From assembly GCA_964649515.1 (NCBI GenBank), contig CAZYPV010000044.1:1-27701 (forward strand): DNA of 27,701 bases, written 5' to 3'. The stretch is from CALKGK01 sp964649515 (lineage in GTDB: Bacteria > Bacteroidota > Bacteroidia > Flavobacteriales_D > Sanyastnellaceae). The notes beneath the pieces were generated by a model that worked only from the letters and a program-made list of their open reading frames with translations, ran no database searches and was not told the DNA's origin. This document shows, in pieces, positions 1 through 7,589 of this stretch (its first letter is position 1; every line of letters starts with the position of its first letter). The position numbers and the translations under genes were made by a program.

Positions 1-3
1 AAT

Positions 4-762
4 ATGTCGGAAACCCGAATCAACAAATACCTTAGCGAAGTTGGCTACTGTTCAAGAAGGGCAGCAGATAAATTGATTGACCAAGGAAAGGTAACAATCA
101 ATGGAAAGGTGCCCGAGATGGGAACCAAGGTCAAAGAAGGGGATGAGGTCCGTGTGAACGGGGAGTTGGTGAAGCCGAGCGATGAACAACCGGTGTACAT
201 CGCTTTCAACAAACCGATCGGTATTGTGTGCACAACGGATCGACGTGTGGAGCGAAACAACATCATTGATTACATCGGTTTTAAAAAACGTATTTTTCCT
301 ATTGGCCGACTCGATAAGCCGAGCGAGGGTTTGATCTTCCTTACCAATGACGGTGATATTGTCAACAAAATATTACGAGCGCGAAACAACCACGAAAAGG
401 AGTACATCGTAACTGTGGACAAGCCCATCAATAAAGACTTCGTGCACAAAATGAGCAACGGAATTCCCATCCTCGATCAAGTCACTAGAAAGTGTGAGGT
501 GGAACAACTGGGACGTTTTAAATTCAGGATCATTCTCACTCAAGGTTTGAATCGTCAAATTCGCCGCATGTGCGAATATCTGGGCTATGAGGTAACCAAG
601 CTCAAGCGGATCCGCATTATGAATGTTCGCCTCGACCTTCCCGTTGGAAAGTGGCGCTTTCTCACCCAAGATGAATTGGATGAAATCCATCGTTTGAGCG
701 AAAGTTCTAGCAAGGTGCACATCGAAGAAAAGTCAAGGGACCAAAATTCAGAACTGGAATAA
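4..762 (+). CDS. rluF: 23S rRNA pseudouridine synthase, RluF-type (S4 domain)
   Basis: Converts a uridine of 23S rRNA to pseudouridine; acts in the cytoplasm on the large ribosomal subunit. The N-terminal S4 RNA-binding domain spans about residues 4-60 (RINKYLSEVGYCSRR). The catalytic domain carries the family signature GRLDKPSEGL at 101-110, in which Asp104 is the expected nucleophile, and the later motif LNRQIRRMCEYLGY. The layout and 252-residue length fit the RsuA/RluB/E/F branch, and the sequence after the QIRRM motif is closest to RluF; the exact target base is inferred. The ATG lies 4 nt into the window, so promoter and upstream neighbour are not visible. It converges on the M23 peptidase gene with only 28 nt between the stop codons. 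Confidence 0.88.
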   Translation: MSETRINKYLSEVGYCSRRAADKLIDQGKVTINGKVPEMGTKVKEGDEVRVNGELVKPSDEQPVYIAFNKPIGIVCTTDRRVERNNIIDYIGFKKRIFPIGRLDKPSEGLIFLTNDGDIVNKILRARNNHEKEYIVTVDKPINKDFVHKMSNGIPILDQVTRKCEVEQLGRFKFRIILTQGLNRQIRRMCEYLGYEVTKLKRIRIMNVRLDLPVGKWRFLTQDELDEIHRLSESSSKVHIEEKSRDQNSELE

Positions 763-790
763 GCTACTGTCCGAGCACGACAGGAGTTGC

Positions 791-1327
791 TCAAAAGCTG
801 TCGTTGAGCAAGGGAGTGGGGTCGATATAAAACATCTTTCTCCATCCTTGATGATCATCGTCCATTTTCCAAAAATGGGGTATCGGGGTCATGATGGAAT
901 AATGAAGGTGGGGCGACTTTCCAGCGGCATTTCCGGAGCTTCCAACACTCCCAATCTTTGTTGATGAGCCAACAAAAGTGAAAGCTTCGGTTTCGATTGC
1001 ATCCAGGTGGGCGTAATAGTGCAAGCGCCATTTTGGTCCCAACACCACCACTACTTTTCCACCCATTTGAATTTCTCCTGCATAGAGTACAACACCGTTG
1101 GTGGCTGAATTCAAACGGGTTCCTGTTTTGGCAAAAACATCTACGCCTTTGTGGGTTACAGACTTCCCCCAAGGGTAAAACCAAAAACTTTTCTGATTGT
1201 AATCGCCACGGGTAGCTCCTTCTACGGGCATTTTGAAGTTTTCAGGCAGGAGGAAGCCCAACACGAGGAAGCCTCCCAGTACCCAAATAATCCGCTTTTT
1301 GATTGAACTTTTTCCTGCCTTCTGCAT
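791..1327 (-). CDS. M23 family metallopeptidase, membrane-anchored
   Basis: A LytM-type zinc peptidase expected to cut peptidoglycan cross-bridges in the periplasm. The 178-residue protein has a basic N-terminus followed by one hydrophobic segment (about 12-27), a signal anchor or uncleaved signal. The M23 metal ligands are visible: His59 and Asp63 in HKGVD, and His142 in HLHY (HxH, 140-142), with the conserved HYYAHL stretch at 103-108. No LysM, coiled-coil or SH3 domain is attached, so it is a minimal single-domain enzyme. All key residues are present, so activity rather than a degenerate regulator role is likely. It is the last of three minus-strand genes, but a 92-nt gap and a -7-like box 4 nt before its ATG suggest it has its own promoter. 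Confidence 0.85.
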   Translation of the reverse strand: MQKAGKSSIKKRIIWVLGGFLVLGFLLPENFKMPVEGATRGDYNQKSFWFYPWGKSVTHKGVDVFAKTGTRLNSATNGVVLYAGEIQMGGKVVVVLGPKWRLHYYAHLDAIETEAFTFVGSSTKIGSVGSSGNAAGKSPHLHYSIMTPIPHFWKMDDDHQGWRKMFYIDPTPLLNDSF

Positions 1328-1331
1328 GGGA

Positions 1332-1339
1332 TCAAAAAT
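1332..1339 (-). promoter_or_regulatory. Putative -7 box of the M23 gene
   Basis: On the minus strand CATTTTTG matches the Bacteroidota -7 consensus TAnnTTTG at all but the first base and sits exactly 4 nt (atcc) before the ATG at 1327. No clear -33 TTTG was found. The call rests mainly on the identical spacing seen before guaA, feoA and the gene at 7590. Confidence 0.4.
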
Positions 1340-1419
1340 GAATGAAATGTGACTGAATTGAAGGCATTTCTTGCATCCGCCACGAATTTCAGTTTATCCG
1401 CAAGTCAAAATACCTTCCA

Positions 1420-2016
1420 TCAATCTTTTCCCCAATGCTCCAAGTTGCACCCCAATTGTAGGGCGTGCGTTTGGGTTTTTTCGTAGGCGTCGTCAGGAAT
1501 GAGCATCATGCGTACACAATCACAATTGCAATCCAGATTACAAAGGGCGTAACCTCGACTCATCAGGTAATCGCCAATACGAATCACGGAGGCTTCGGTA
1601 AGTTCATACAAACTGTCAGGAATGGATCCCTCAACTTCAAGCTGACTTTCATACGCTAACTCATCCTTGTAAAATTGCGCCAAATGCTGTTCAGCAAAAG
1701 ACTCAATCCGAGGAGAGTTGATGCTTTTCCAGTCAATGTATTCATACAATTCGATGTCATTGTCAAAAAGAAAATCGTCAAACTCCCAACTGAAAAAGAG
1801 TGAGTCTTGATGCAATTGAGGGTACTTGCTCAAGGTGTCTTCGAGGTAATTGCGGAGTTTAATTTGTTCTTCCAAATGGGTGCTTACTTCGGCAATACCG
1901 ATGATGTTGGCAAAGCGATCGTCCACTTTGGGCTTGGATTCAATGCTTACACAAGCCGTAAACAAGGAGCAAAAAAGCAAGGCATTCAGGTAGAGAAAGA
2001 AGGTGGGGGTTTTCAT
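1420..2016 (-). CDS. Small lipoprotein of unknown function
   Basis: A 198-residue predicted lipoprotein. The N-terminus is a type II signal peptide with the lipobox FTAC at 19-22, giving lipidated Cys22. The mature part is acidic and shows no domain I recognise. A late cysteine cluster (CNLDCNCDCV) could hold a disulphide or a metal. The gene starts 28 nt downstream of the LysR stop on the same strand, so the two are probably co-transcribed, although nothing in the sequence ties the protein to bicarbonate transport. No function is assigned; the coding call rests on the clean lipoprotein signal and the consistent frame. Confidence 0.75.
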   Translation of the reverse strand: MKTPTFFLYLNALLFCSLFTACVSIESKPKVDDRFANIIGIAEVSTHLEEQIKLRNYLEDTLSKYPQLHQDSLFFSWEFDDFLFDNDIELYEYIDWKSINSPRIESFAEQHLAQFYKDELAYESQLEVEGSIPDSLYELTEASVIRIGDYLMSRGYALCNLDCNCDCVRMMLIPDDAYEKTQTHALQLGCNLEHWGKD

Positions 2017-2044
2017 GGTTGAAGTGAGTTAAAAAGAGCCTTCT

Positions 2045-2956
2045 TTAGAATCCGGGAAAGGCGTTAGAGATGATTTTATTCTTATTCTTCCGAAGGTCTG
2101 CAAGAAAGGCAGAAGCGACTGGAGCGGGCTGTTTGCCTTTGAGCCAAATGAGGTTCCATGCCGTAACGAGCGGGAGTCCGGGCATTTCAATGATTTTTAA
2201 ACGATCAGCATTAAGTTCATTGCGAATTCCAATCAATGGCATGATGCTGAAGCCCAAGCCGGCAATTACTGCTTGTTTTACAGCTTCGTTGCTGGTGAGC
2301 TCCATTTTAATGTTTACTTGAAGGGATTGCTGGTTGATGAACTCTTCCATCGTCCTTCTCGTAGCCGATCCCGGTTCTCGAAAGATGAGTGGAAGGGTTT
2401 CTAGAAGGTGAATGTCTTGATGCTCTTTGATGTCAATTCCTGCCGGACCCACTAAATAGAGCCGGTTTTCCATGAGGGCTTCAGTTTCGCATTGCAACTG
2501 TTCGGGGAGAACAGACACCAGTGCAAAATCAACTTCGTTGGCCTCAAGGCTTTCAATCACCTTCGCTCTGTTGGTAACGTCCATTTCAAGCTCTACATCC
2601 TCGTTGTTCGATAGAAAATCGCTCAAAAAGAAGGGCATAACGTACTTTGCTGTGGAGACGATGGCGAGTTTAAGTCGACCACTAATCTTTCCTTGATGAG
2701 CGGCAGCCCGGTGTTTGATGGCATTTACTTCATCTAAAATGCGATCCGCTGCCTCGGCAATTTCGTAGCCAAAATCAGTCACGTATATTTTCCTGCCAAT
2801 TACCTCTGTGAGCGGAATGTCGAATTGATCTTGAAGCTTCCTCAACTGAATGGATACCGCAGGCTGAGTGAGGTGAAGGGCCTCCGCAGCTTTGGTGATG
2901 CTCTTTTTTTCGACGATCATTCGAAAAATACGCAACTGATTTAAGGTGTAGTGCAT
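2045..2956 (-). CDS. LysR-family transcriptional regulator (CbbR/CmpR-like)
   Basis: A 303-residue LysR-type DNA-binding regulator. The N-terminal winged helix-turn-helix covers about residues 3-62 (NQLRIFRMIVEKKSITKAAE, then LTQPAVSIQLRKLQ), followed by a linker helix and a two-lobed effector domain from about 90 on. The C-terminal region (IWLKGKQPAPVASAFL) resembles the CbbR/RbcR/CmpR branch, which controls carbon fixation and bicarbonate transport genes. It is divergent from the small protein/SbtA pair, 81 nt away from the first start codon. LysR proteins usually act on the divergent neighbour, so control of sbtA is the obvious inference. The effector is unknown. Confidence 0.9.
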   Translation of the reverse strand: MHYTLNQLRIFRMIVEKKSITKAAEALHLTQPAVSIQLRKLQDQFDIPLTEVIGRKIYVTDFGYEIAEAADRILDEVNAIKHRAAAHQGKISGRLKLAIVSTAKYVMPFFLSDFLSNNEDVELEMDVTNRAKVIESLEANEVDFALVSVLPEQLQCETEALMENRLYLVGPAGIDIKEHQDIHLLETLPLIFREPGSATRRTMEEFINQQSLQVNIKMELTSNEAVKQAVIAGLGFSIMPLIGIRNELNADRLKIIEMPGLPLVTAWNLIWLKGKQPAPVASAFLADLRKNKNKIISNAFPGF

Positions 2957-3037
2957 AAGTGTGGCTTATGATTTTCATTCGGAAGTTAAATAAAAATATA
3001 TGGATAATCCTGTTCAACTTTGCCTCAAAATGGAGCA
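2957..3037. promoter_or_regulatory. Divergent lysR / sbtA-operon control region
   Basis: This 81-nt AT-rich stretch separates the two divergent start codons and must hold both promoters. For the plus-strand operon, CAACTTTG at 3015-3022 is one base off the TAnnTTTG box and lies 15 nt before the ATG at 3038. An imperfect dyad around ATTTTCATTCGGAAGTTAAAT near 2970-2990 has the size of a LysR (T-N11-A type) site, but the symmetry is weak. Confidence 0.4.
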
Positions 3038-3319
3038 ATGGATGAAATCAGTTTAATTCGCGGCACTTTCGATGTCGGAACGGCGTCAGATGTTCTTTTT
3101 TCAGCCCTCAACAGCAAAATTATTTTCCACAAGATCCAAATTGGAGAAAACGAAGGTGCTGGTCAAAAAAACACCAATTCACAAGAACGCTTGCGGGAGT
3201 TGGAAGAATCCAAATTGCAAGTAGCGGAGATTCTTAAAATAGCCCATGAATTGGGACATGATTTGGAAATCAATGCCTCCATCAGCATTCAATTGAAGGA
3301 AGGGAAAAAAGGGCTTTAG
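3038..3319 (+). CDS. Small conserved protein in the SbtA operon
   Basis: A 93-residue soluble protein of unknown function, first gene of the likely sbtA operon (23 nt before sbtA). It starts MDEISLIRGTFDVGTASDVLFSALNSKI, continues with a charged helical segment rich in Glu and Lys (about 45-75), and ends in a short hydrophobic strand (INASISIQL). This pattern is like small proteins I recall from other Bacteroidota that begin with an ISLI-G-F motif, but I cannot give a family name. A TTG codon at 3020 would add six residues; the ATG is preferred because GGAG lies just upstream and the promoter-like CAACTTTG overlaps the TTG. It is not a recognisable PII-like SbtB, although its position next to sbtA invites a similar regulatory role. 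Confidence 0.75.
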   Translation: MDEISLIRGTFDVGTASDVLFSALNSKIIFHKIQIGENEGAGQKNTNSQERLRELEESKLQVAEILKIAHELGHDLEINASISIQLKEGKKGL

Positions 3320-3342
3320 GCCAGCTTATTTGCTGCACGATC

Positions 3343-4305
3343 ATGAATTTAAACTTACTCATAGAAAACCTCACCAACCCGGCGCTGCTCTTTTTCTTTC
3401 TTGGAATCATAGCGGTTCAATTGAAGAGCGATCTTCAAATCCCACCAAACTCATCGAAATTCATTTCCATTTACTTGCTTTTCAGTATTGGGTTTAAGGG
3501 TGGACAAGAGTTGGCGCACAGTCCGCTCAATGCCGAAGTATTTCAAACGCTCTTTTTTGGTGTGTTCCTAGCATTGGCGGTTCCTGTTGTGGCTTTTTTT
3601 GTGTTGAGGAGGAAACTGAGCGTTGAAAATTCGGGAGCCATTGCCGCAGCTTATGGTTCGGTTTCGGCGGTTACTTTTATTACGGCGGTGTCTTATTTGG
3701 ACTTGCACAACATTGCTTTTGGCGGACACATGGTGGCCACCATGGCATTAATGGAGGCGCCGAGCATCATCATTGGTGTCTTGCTCATTTCATGGTTTTC
3801 CAAAGACAAAAAAGAAGGAGTTCCATTTTTGAGTTTGCTCAAGCATTCCCTAACCAATGGAAGTGTACTTTTGATCATGGGAAGTTTGTTGATTGGTTTT
3901 ATCGCCAGTGATGCCCAAGCGGCAGGTATCAAGCCCTTCACCACCGATATTTTTAAAGGTTTTCTGGCGATTTTCTTGTTGGATATGGGAATTTCTAGCG
4001 GACAAAAATTGCGTTCATTTTTCAAAAAGGGCTGGTTTCCTTTTGCCTTTGCGGTGATGGTACCGCTCTTGAATGGAAGTATTGTTGCGTTTCTAAGCTC
4101 TGGCTTGAGCGATGAAATAGGAAATCGATTTCTGCTTGCCATTTTAGCTGCAGGTGCTTCCTACATTGCGGTTCCAGCTGCCATGCGTTTGGTGGTGCCC
4201 AAGGCCAATCCAAGTTTGTACATCCCGATGGCACTGGCCATTACCTTCCCTGTGAATATTACGATAGGAATGCCTTTGTATTTTCTAATCGCTCAAAATA
4301 CTTAA
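3343..4305 (+). CDS. sbtA: SbtA-family sodium-dependent bicarbonate transporter
   Basis: An inner-membrane permease of the Na+-dependent bicarbonate transporter superfamily (formerly DUF897). The 320 residues are almost entirely hydrophobic, about ten membrane helices in two similar halves. The family signature AIAAAYGSVSAVTFITA is at about 99-115, and the second half carries the matching ILAAGASYIAVPAAMRL. The cytoplasmic loop between the halves is short (WFSKDKKEGVPFLS), and the protein is shorter than the roughly 370-residue cyanobacterial SbtA as I know it. In a heterotroph, imported bicarbonate could feed anaplerotic carboxylases; that role is inferred. It is co-transcribed with the small protein upstream, divergent from a CbbR-like regulator, and followed by a strong terminator. 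Confidence 0.85.
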   Translation: MNLNLLIENLTNPALLFFFLGIIAVQLKSDLQIPPNSSKFISIYLLFSIGFKGGQELAHSPLNAEVFQTLFFGVFLALAVPVVAFFVLRRKLSVENSGAIAAAYGSVSAVTFITAVSYLDLHNIAFGGHMVATMALMEAPSIIIGVLLISWFSKDKKEGVPFLSLLKHSLTNGSVLLIMGSLLIGFIASDAQAAGIKPFTTDIFKGFLAIFLLDMGISSGQKLRSFFKKGWFPFAFAVMVPLLNGSIVAFLSSGLSDEIGNRFLLAILAAGASYIAVPAAMRLVVPKANPSLYIPMALAITFPVNITIGMPLYFLIAQNT

Positions 4306-4353
4306 GATCTTTTTTCGGTCAGTATGATCCTTTTGCCGAGAACTGTTAGCCAT

Positions 4354-4390
4354 ACCTCCAAGTCAAAACGTTGATTTGGAGGTTTTTTTT
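4354..4390 (+). terminator. Intrinsic terminator of the sbtA operon
   Basis: Arms ACCTCCAAGTCAA and TTGATTTGGAGGT form a 13-bp stem with one G-U pair around loop AACG, followed by eight T on the plus strand (4383-4390). The T tract runs into the stop codon of the convergent DUF779 gene. On the minus strand there is no T tract, so it works in one direction. Confidence 0.88.
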
Positions 4391-4784
4391 AGGCGGATGG
4401 GAGCGCTACTGGCAGACCTTTTTTAGCCGCCTTTAAATGCAATTGCTCTGTTGGTGTAAAGAGTCTGGACTTGGTGATGAACCGCAAACCATGAGGGATC
4501 TCCAAAGAGAAACTCGATCCTCTTCCTTCACACACGTCGATGTGCAAATGGCTGTATTTCCAATATTCATACTGTTCTGCACTGATGAAAAAGTCGCAAT
4601 TTCCGATGCTTCCCAAATGGTAATCGTTATCGTCAATGTAAAAATCACTTTTTGGCAAACACATGGGAGCAGATCCATCACAGCAACCTCCGCTTTGGTG
4701 AAAAATGATTTCGCCGTGCTGCGCTTTGAGTTTTTCCAATAATTCCAATGCGGGTTGGCTGATACTGACGCGTTGAACATTCAT
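4389..4784 (-). CDS. DUF779 protein associated with aldehyde dehydrogenase
   Basis: A 131-residue cytoplasmic protein of the DUF779 family, whose genes usually sit next to ExaC/AldB-type aldehyde dehydrogenases. The conserved cysteine-rich motif SGGCCDGSAPMC is at 31-42, followed by QYEYWKYSHLHIDV and GRGSSFSLE. The clustered cysteines suggest metal or redox function, but the biochemical role is not established to my knowledge. I chose the ATG at 4784 (MNVQRVSIS): an upstream in-frame ATG at 4823 lies inside the terminator hairpin and would add 13 residues unlike the family. It follows the aldehyde dehydrogenase on the same strand, 72 nt away, with an intrinsic terminator between them. Confidence 0.85.
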   Translation of the reverse strand: MNVQRVSISQPALELLEKLKAQHGEIIFHQSGGCCDGSAPMCLPKSDFYIDDNDYHLGSIGNCDFFISAEQYEYWKYSHLHIDVCEGRGSSFSLEIPHGLRFITKSRLFTPTEQLHLKAAKKGLPVALPSA

Positions 4785-4803
4785 GTTACTTCGATTTTGG
4801 TTG

Positions 4804-4835
4804 AAAAAAATGCGGGAGATCAATGACCTCCCGCA
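4804..4835 (-). terminator. Intrinsic terminator between aldehyde dehydrogenase and DUF779 genes
   Basis: On the minus strand the stem TGCGGGAG / CTCCCGCA (4811-4818 and 4828-4835, 8 bp perfect, 9-nt loop) is followed at once by seven T (4810-4804). It lies 21 nt past the dehydrogenase stop and 19 nt before the DUF779 ATG, so it should reduce read-through into DUF779. Confidence 0.82.
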
Positions 4836-4856
4836 GCATGAATTGTGAACTGATTT

Positions 4857-6380
4857 CTAGAAGAAACCAAGCGCTTTCTTGTCGTAAGAAATCAACATGT
4901 TTTTGGTTTGACGGTAGTGATTGAGCATCATTTTGTGCGTTTCACGTCCGATTCCAGATTTCTTGTATCCGCCAAATGGAGCATGTGCTGGATAAGCATG
5001 GTAGCAATTCACCCAAACTCTACCGGCTTTAACGGCTCTTGAAATTTGGTATGCCTGGTGGGTATCTCTTGTCCAAACACCTGCACCCAACCCGTAAGGG
5101 GTGTCGTTGGCAATCTCAATGGCTTCTGCTTCATCTTTGAATGTGGTTACGCAAAGCACAGGCCCAAAGATCTCTTCTTGGAATACACGCATTTTGTTGT
5201 TCCCTTTCAAGATGGTTGGCTGAATGTAATATCCTCCCGTAAGCCCTTCATTGAAAGCAGCTTCACCTCCGGTCAATACTTCGCATCCTTCTTCTTTACC
5301 AATTTTGATGTAGTTCAAGATCTTTTCATACTGATCGTTGGATGCTTGCGCTCCCATCATGGTTGAAGGATCGAGTGGGTGCCCCATTTTGATGGCTTTG
5401 GTGCGCTCAATCACGCGCTCGATGAATGCGTCATAGATGCTTTCTTGAACGAGGAGTCTTGAAGGACAAGTACATACTTCTCCTTGGTTTAAGGCAAACA
5501 TCACCGCTCCTTCAATGCACTTGTCGAAGTACTCATCGTCTGCTTCCATGATGCTTTCGAAGAAAATGTTTGGCGATTTACCACCCAATTCTAAGGTTAC
5601 AGGAATGATGTTTTTCGATGCGTATTGCATGATGAGTTGTCCTGTAGTGGTTTCCCCAGTAAAGGCAATTTTATCGATTTTGGGGTGAGATGCGAGGGGC
5701 TTTCCTGCTTCGATTCCAAATCCGTTAACGATGTTCAAAACGCCGTCAGGCAATATTCCTTCAATCAATTCGGCAAGAATGAGGATGCCCACAGGTGTTT
5801 GTTCTGCTGGTTTGAGGATGATGCAGTTTCCAGCAGCAAGTGCCGGTGCAATTTTCCAAGCGGCCATCAAGATGGGGAAGTTCCATGGAATAATCTGTCC
5901 TACAACTCCGAGGGGCTCAAGAACGTTCATCGAAACGGTGCTTGAATCCAATTCACTTACAGATCCTTCTTCAGCACGAATTACTCCTGCGAAATAGCGG
6001 AAATGGTCAATGGCCAAAGGCATGTCTGCGGCCATGGTTTCTCTCACTGCTTTCCCGTTGTCCCAGGTTTCTGCTCTTGCCAAAACTTCCATGTTGGCTT
6101 CCATAATGTCTGCAATTTTCAAAAGCATGTTGCTTCGAGTGGTTGCAGAGGAGTTGTTCCAAGATGGTGCAGCTTTCCAAGCGGCTTCAACAGCTAAGTT
6201 GATGTCGTCTTCATTCGAACGCGGAATCTTTGTAAAACTGTTCCCATCAACGGGAGATACGTTCTCAAAATATTGTCCGCTCAACGGGGCGGTCCATTTC
6301 CCACCAATGTAGTTTTCGTACTGATCTTTGAATTTTGGTCGCTCGATTTGAGCTTTATTCATGGTTTCTGTAGTACTCAT
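4857..6380 (-). CDS. NAD-dependent aldehyde dehydrogenase (ExaC/AldB-type)
   Basis: Oxidises an aldehyde, probably acetaldehyde or another short-chain aldehyde, to the acid with NAD+. The 507-residue protein is full length for the ALDH superfamily. Visible landmarks are the cofactor-site segment IIPWNFP (164-169), Lys190 in LKPAEQTP, catalytic Glu264 in LELGGKSP, and the nucleophile Cys303 in NQGEVCTCPSR. The GEVCTCPSR context and the neighbouring DUF779 gene fit the ExaC/AldB acetaldehyde dehydrogenase group rather than betaine or succinate-semialdehyde enzymes. It is divergent from an AraC regulator across 224 nt containing tandem operator-like repeats, so regulator-dependent induction is likely. 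Confidence 0.93.
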   Translation of the reverse strand: MSTTETMNKAQIERPKFKDQYENYIGGKWTAPLSGQYFENVSPVDGNSFTKIPRSNEDDINLAVEAAWKAAPSWNNSSATTRSNMLLKIADIMEANMEVLARAETWDNGKAVRETMAADMPLAIDHFRYFAGVIRAEEGSVSELDSSTVSMNVLEPLGVVGQIIPWNFPILMAAWKIAPALAAGNCIILKPAEQTPVGILILAELIEGILPDGVLNIVNGFGIEAGKPLASHPKIDKIAFTGETTTGQLIMQYASKNIIPVTLELGGKSPNIFFESIMEADDEYFDKCIEGAVMFALNQGEVCTCPSRLLVQESIYDAFIERVIERTKAIKMGHPLDPSTMMGAQASNDQYEKILNYIKIGKEEGCEVLTGGEAAFNEGLTGGYYIQPTILKGNNKMRVFQEEIFGPVLCVTTFKDEAEAIEIANDTPYGLGAGVWTRDTHQAYQISRAVKAGRVWVNCYHAYPAHAPFGGYKKSGIGRETHKMMLNHYRQTKNMLISYDKKALGFF

Positions 6381-6463
6381 GATCTGGTATTTTAAAGGTT
6401 TGAAAGAGAGTTTTTCCGCCCTTCTCTCTCTTTAATTCAATGATTTGATGCTTGGGCGGTTCT

Positions 6464-6471
6464 CAAAGCTA
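6464..6471 (-). promoter_or_regulatory. Putative -7 box of the aldehyde dehydrogenase gene
   Basis: The minus strand reads TAGCTTTG, a perfect TAnnTTTG. It is 83 nt before the ATG, giving a leader of roughly 75 nt. A good -33 TTTG is missing (only TTG with a 16-nt spacer), and the direct repeats start 2 nt upstream, as expected for an activator-dependent promoter. Confidence 0.55.
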
Positions 6472-6473
6472 CA

Positions 6474-6529
6474 TCAACAATGAACTCCAATTCATGAACA
6501 ATTCGATCAAGGGAGTGAACAATTCGATC
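6474..6529. repeat. In-phase 21-bp direct repeats, probable AraC operators
   Basis: TGAACAATTCGATC occurs perfectly at 6495-6508 and 6516-6529, a period of exactly 21 bp or two helical turns. A third copy one period further (6474-6487, TCAACAATGAACTC) matches at 9 of 14 positions. AraC-family proteins bind such half-site tandems with their two helix-turn-helix motifs. The last copy overlaps a 12-bp palindrome, ATTCGATCGAAT (6522-6533). The array lies directly upstream of the dehydrogenase -7 box. Confidence 0.68.
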
Positions 6530-6604
6530 GAATCGAAAAAGGCATTGCGAAACCCGCACTTTTTTGTAACTTATGACTCCTGATTACAGGTCCATTCCCC
6601 CGAA

Positions 6605-7552
6605 ATGGAAAATGAAGAACCACCTTATCGAAGCAAGATGAATTTACCCAATCAGTTTCTGGCAGAACGAAAATTAGAGACCCTCGTTGAAAACCAAACG
6701 TCCTATACGTTGGATCAAGCTGCTTTGCACGTTTTTGAGACCCACCAAAATGCAGAAAAAGTGCTGCTAAAATTCGATCAACCGGTATTGGCTAGCATGA
6801 TTACGGGTAAAAAAGTGATGCACTTAAGGGAAGACGAGTCCTTCACTTTCCTCCCCGGTGAATCTTTAATTCTTCCTTCCAAAGAGCTCATGTGCATTGA
6901 TTTTCCTGAGGCGACGGTAGATACACCAACCCGGTGTTTAGCAATGGCCATTGACGAAGGAAAGATCCATAAGGTCATCGATTTTATGAATGAAGACATG
7001 AGCAAGTGCGATTCAAAAACCTGGGGGATTTTGGATTATAATTTTCACTTCACCAATGATCAAGGGATTTACCAAATTTTGCAACGCTTGATTTATCTCT
7101 TTGCAGAGAATCATCCTTCGAAGGAATTGTTTGTCAACAACATGCTTGAAGAATTGATCGTGCGCGTAATGCAAACCAATTCCCGCCAAATGCACTTGGA
7201 AAATGCGAGCAAAAATGCCACCCAATGCCGCTTAGCACATGTTATTGAATTCATCAAAAACAACCTGCACACCAGCATTTCACTACAACAATTGAGCAAC
7301 ATGGCGTGCATGAGCGAGTCCAACTTTCGAAAAGTATTTCGTCATGAAATGGGGATGTCGCCCGTGGATTTCATCAATACAGAACGACTCCAAAAGGCTG
7401 CGAAAATGCTAAGAAACCCCAACTATTCCATCAAGGAGGTGTTCATCGAATGTGGTTTTGAGAACCGTTCTTACTTCAATCGACTCTTCAAACGCATGCA
7501 CAAGCATTCTCCGCTTGAATTTCAACAACGCAATACGAGTATCATCCATTAG
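6605..7552 (+). CDS. AraC-family transcriptional regulator
   Basis: A 315-residue DNA-binding regulator. The N-terminal half (about 35-200) is a cupin-like effector domain of the AraC_N type (FTFLPGESLILPS). The C-terminal 100 residues hold the two helix-turn-helix motifs: SISLQQLSNMACMSESNFRK (225-243) and YSIKEVFIECGFENRSYF (274-291), followed by the conserved FKRMHKHSPLEF. It is divergent from the aldehyde dehydrogenase gene and most likely activates it through the 21-bp repeats between them. An aldehyde or the parent alcohol is a reasonable inducer, but that is inference. Met12 is an alternative start. Confidence 0.92.
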   Translation: MENEEPPYRSKMNLPNQFLAERKLETLVENQTSYTLDQAALHVFETHQNAEKVLLKFDQPVLASMITGKKVMHLREDESFTFLPGESLILPSKELMCIDFPEATVDTPTRCLAMAIDEGKIHKVIDFMNEDMSKCDSKTWGILDYNFHFTNDQGIYQILQRLIYLFAENHPSKELFVNNMLEELIVRVMQTNSRQMHLENASKNATQCRLAHVIEFIKNNLHTSISLQQLSNMACMSESNFRKVFRHEMGMSPVDFINTERLQKAAKMLRNPNYSIKEVFIECGFENRSYFNRLFKRMHKHSPLEFQQRNTSIIH

Positions 7553-7577
7553 ATCGCAAAGCTTCGGGCCAAAAGGC

Positions 7578-7585
7578 TAAATTTG
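7578..7585 (+). promoter_or_regulatory. Putative -7 box of the gene at 7590
   Basis: TAAATTTG is a perfect TAnnTTTG and ends 4 nt (gagc) before the ATG at 7590, so the transcript would be leaderless or nearly so. A convincing -33 element is not visible. Confidence 0.5.
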
Positions 7586-7589
7586 GAGC

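Noticed and set aside
767..783. Hairpin CTGTC-N7-GACAG between the convergent rluF and M23 genes
   Set aside because: Only 5 bp of stem and no T tract on either side; too weak for a terminator call.
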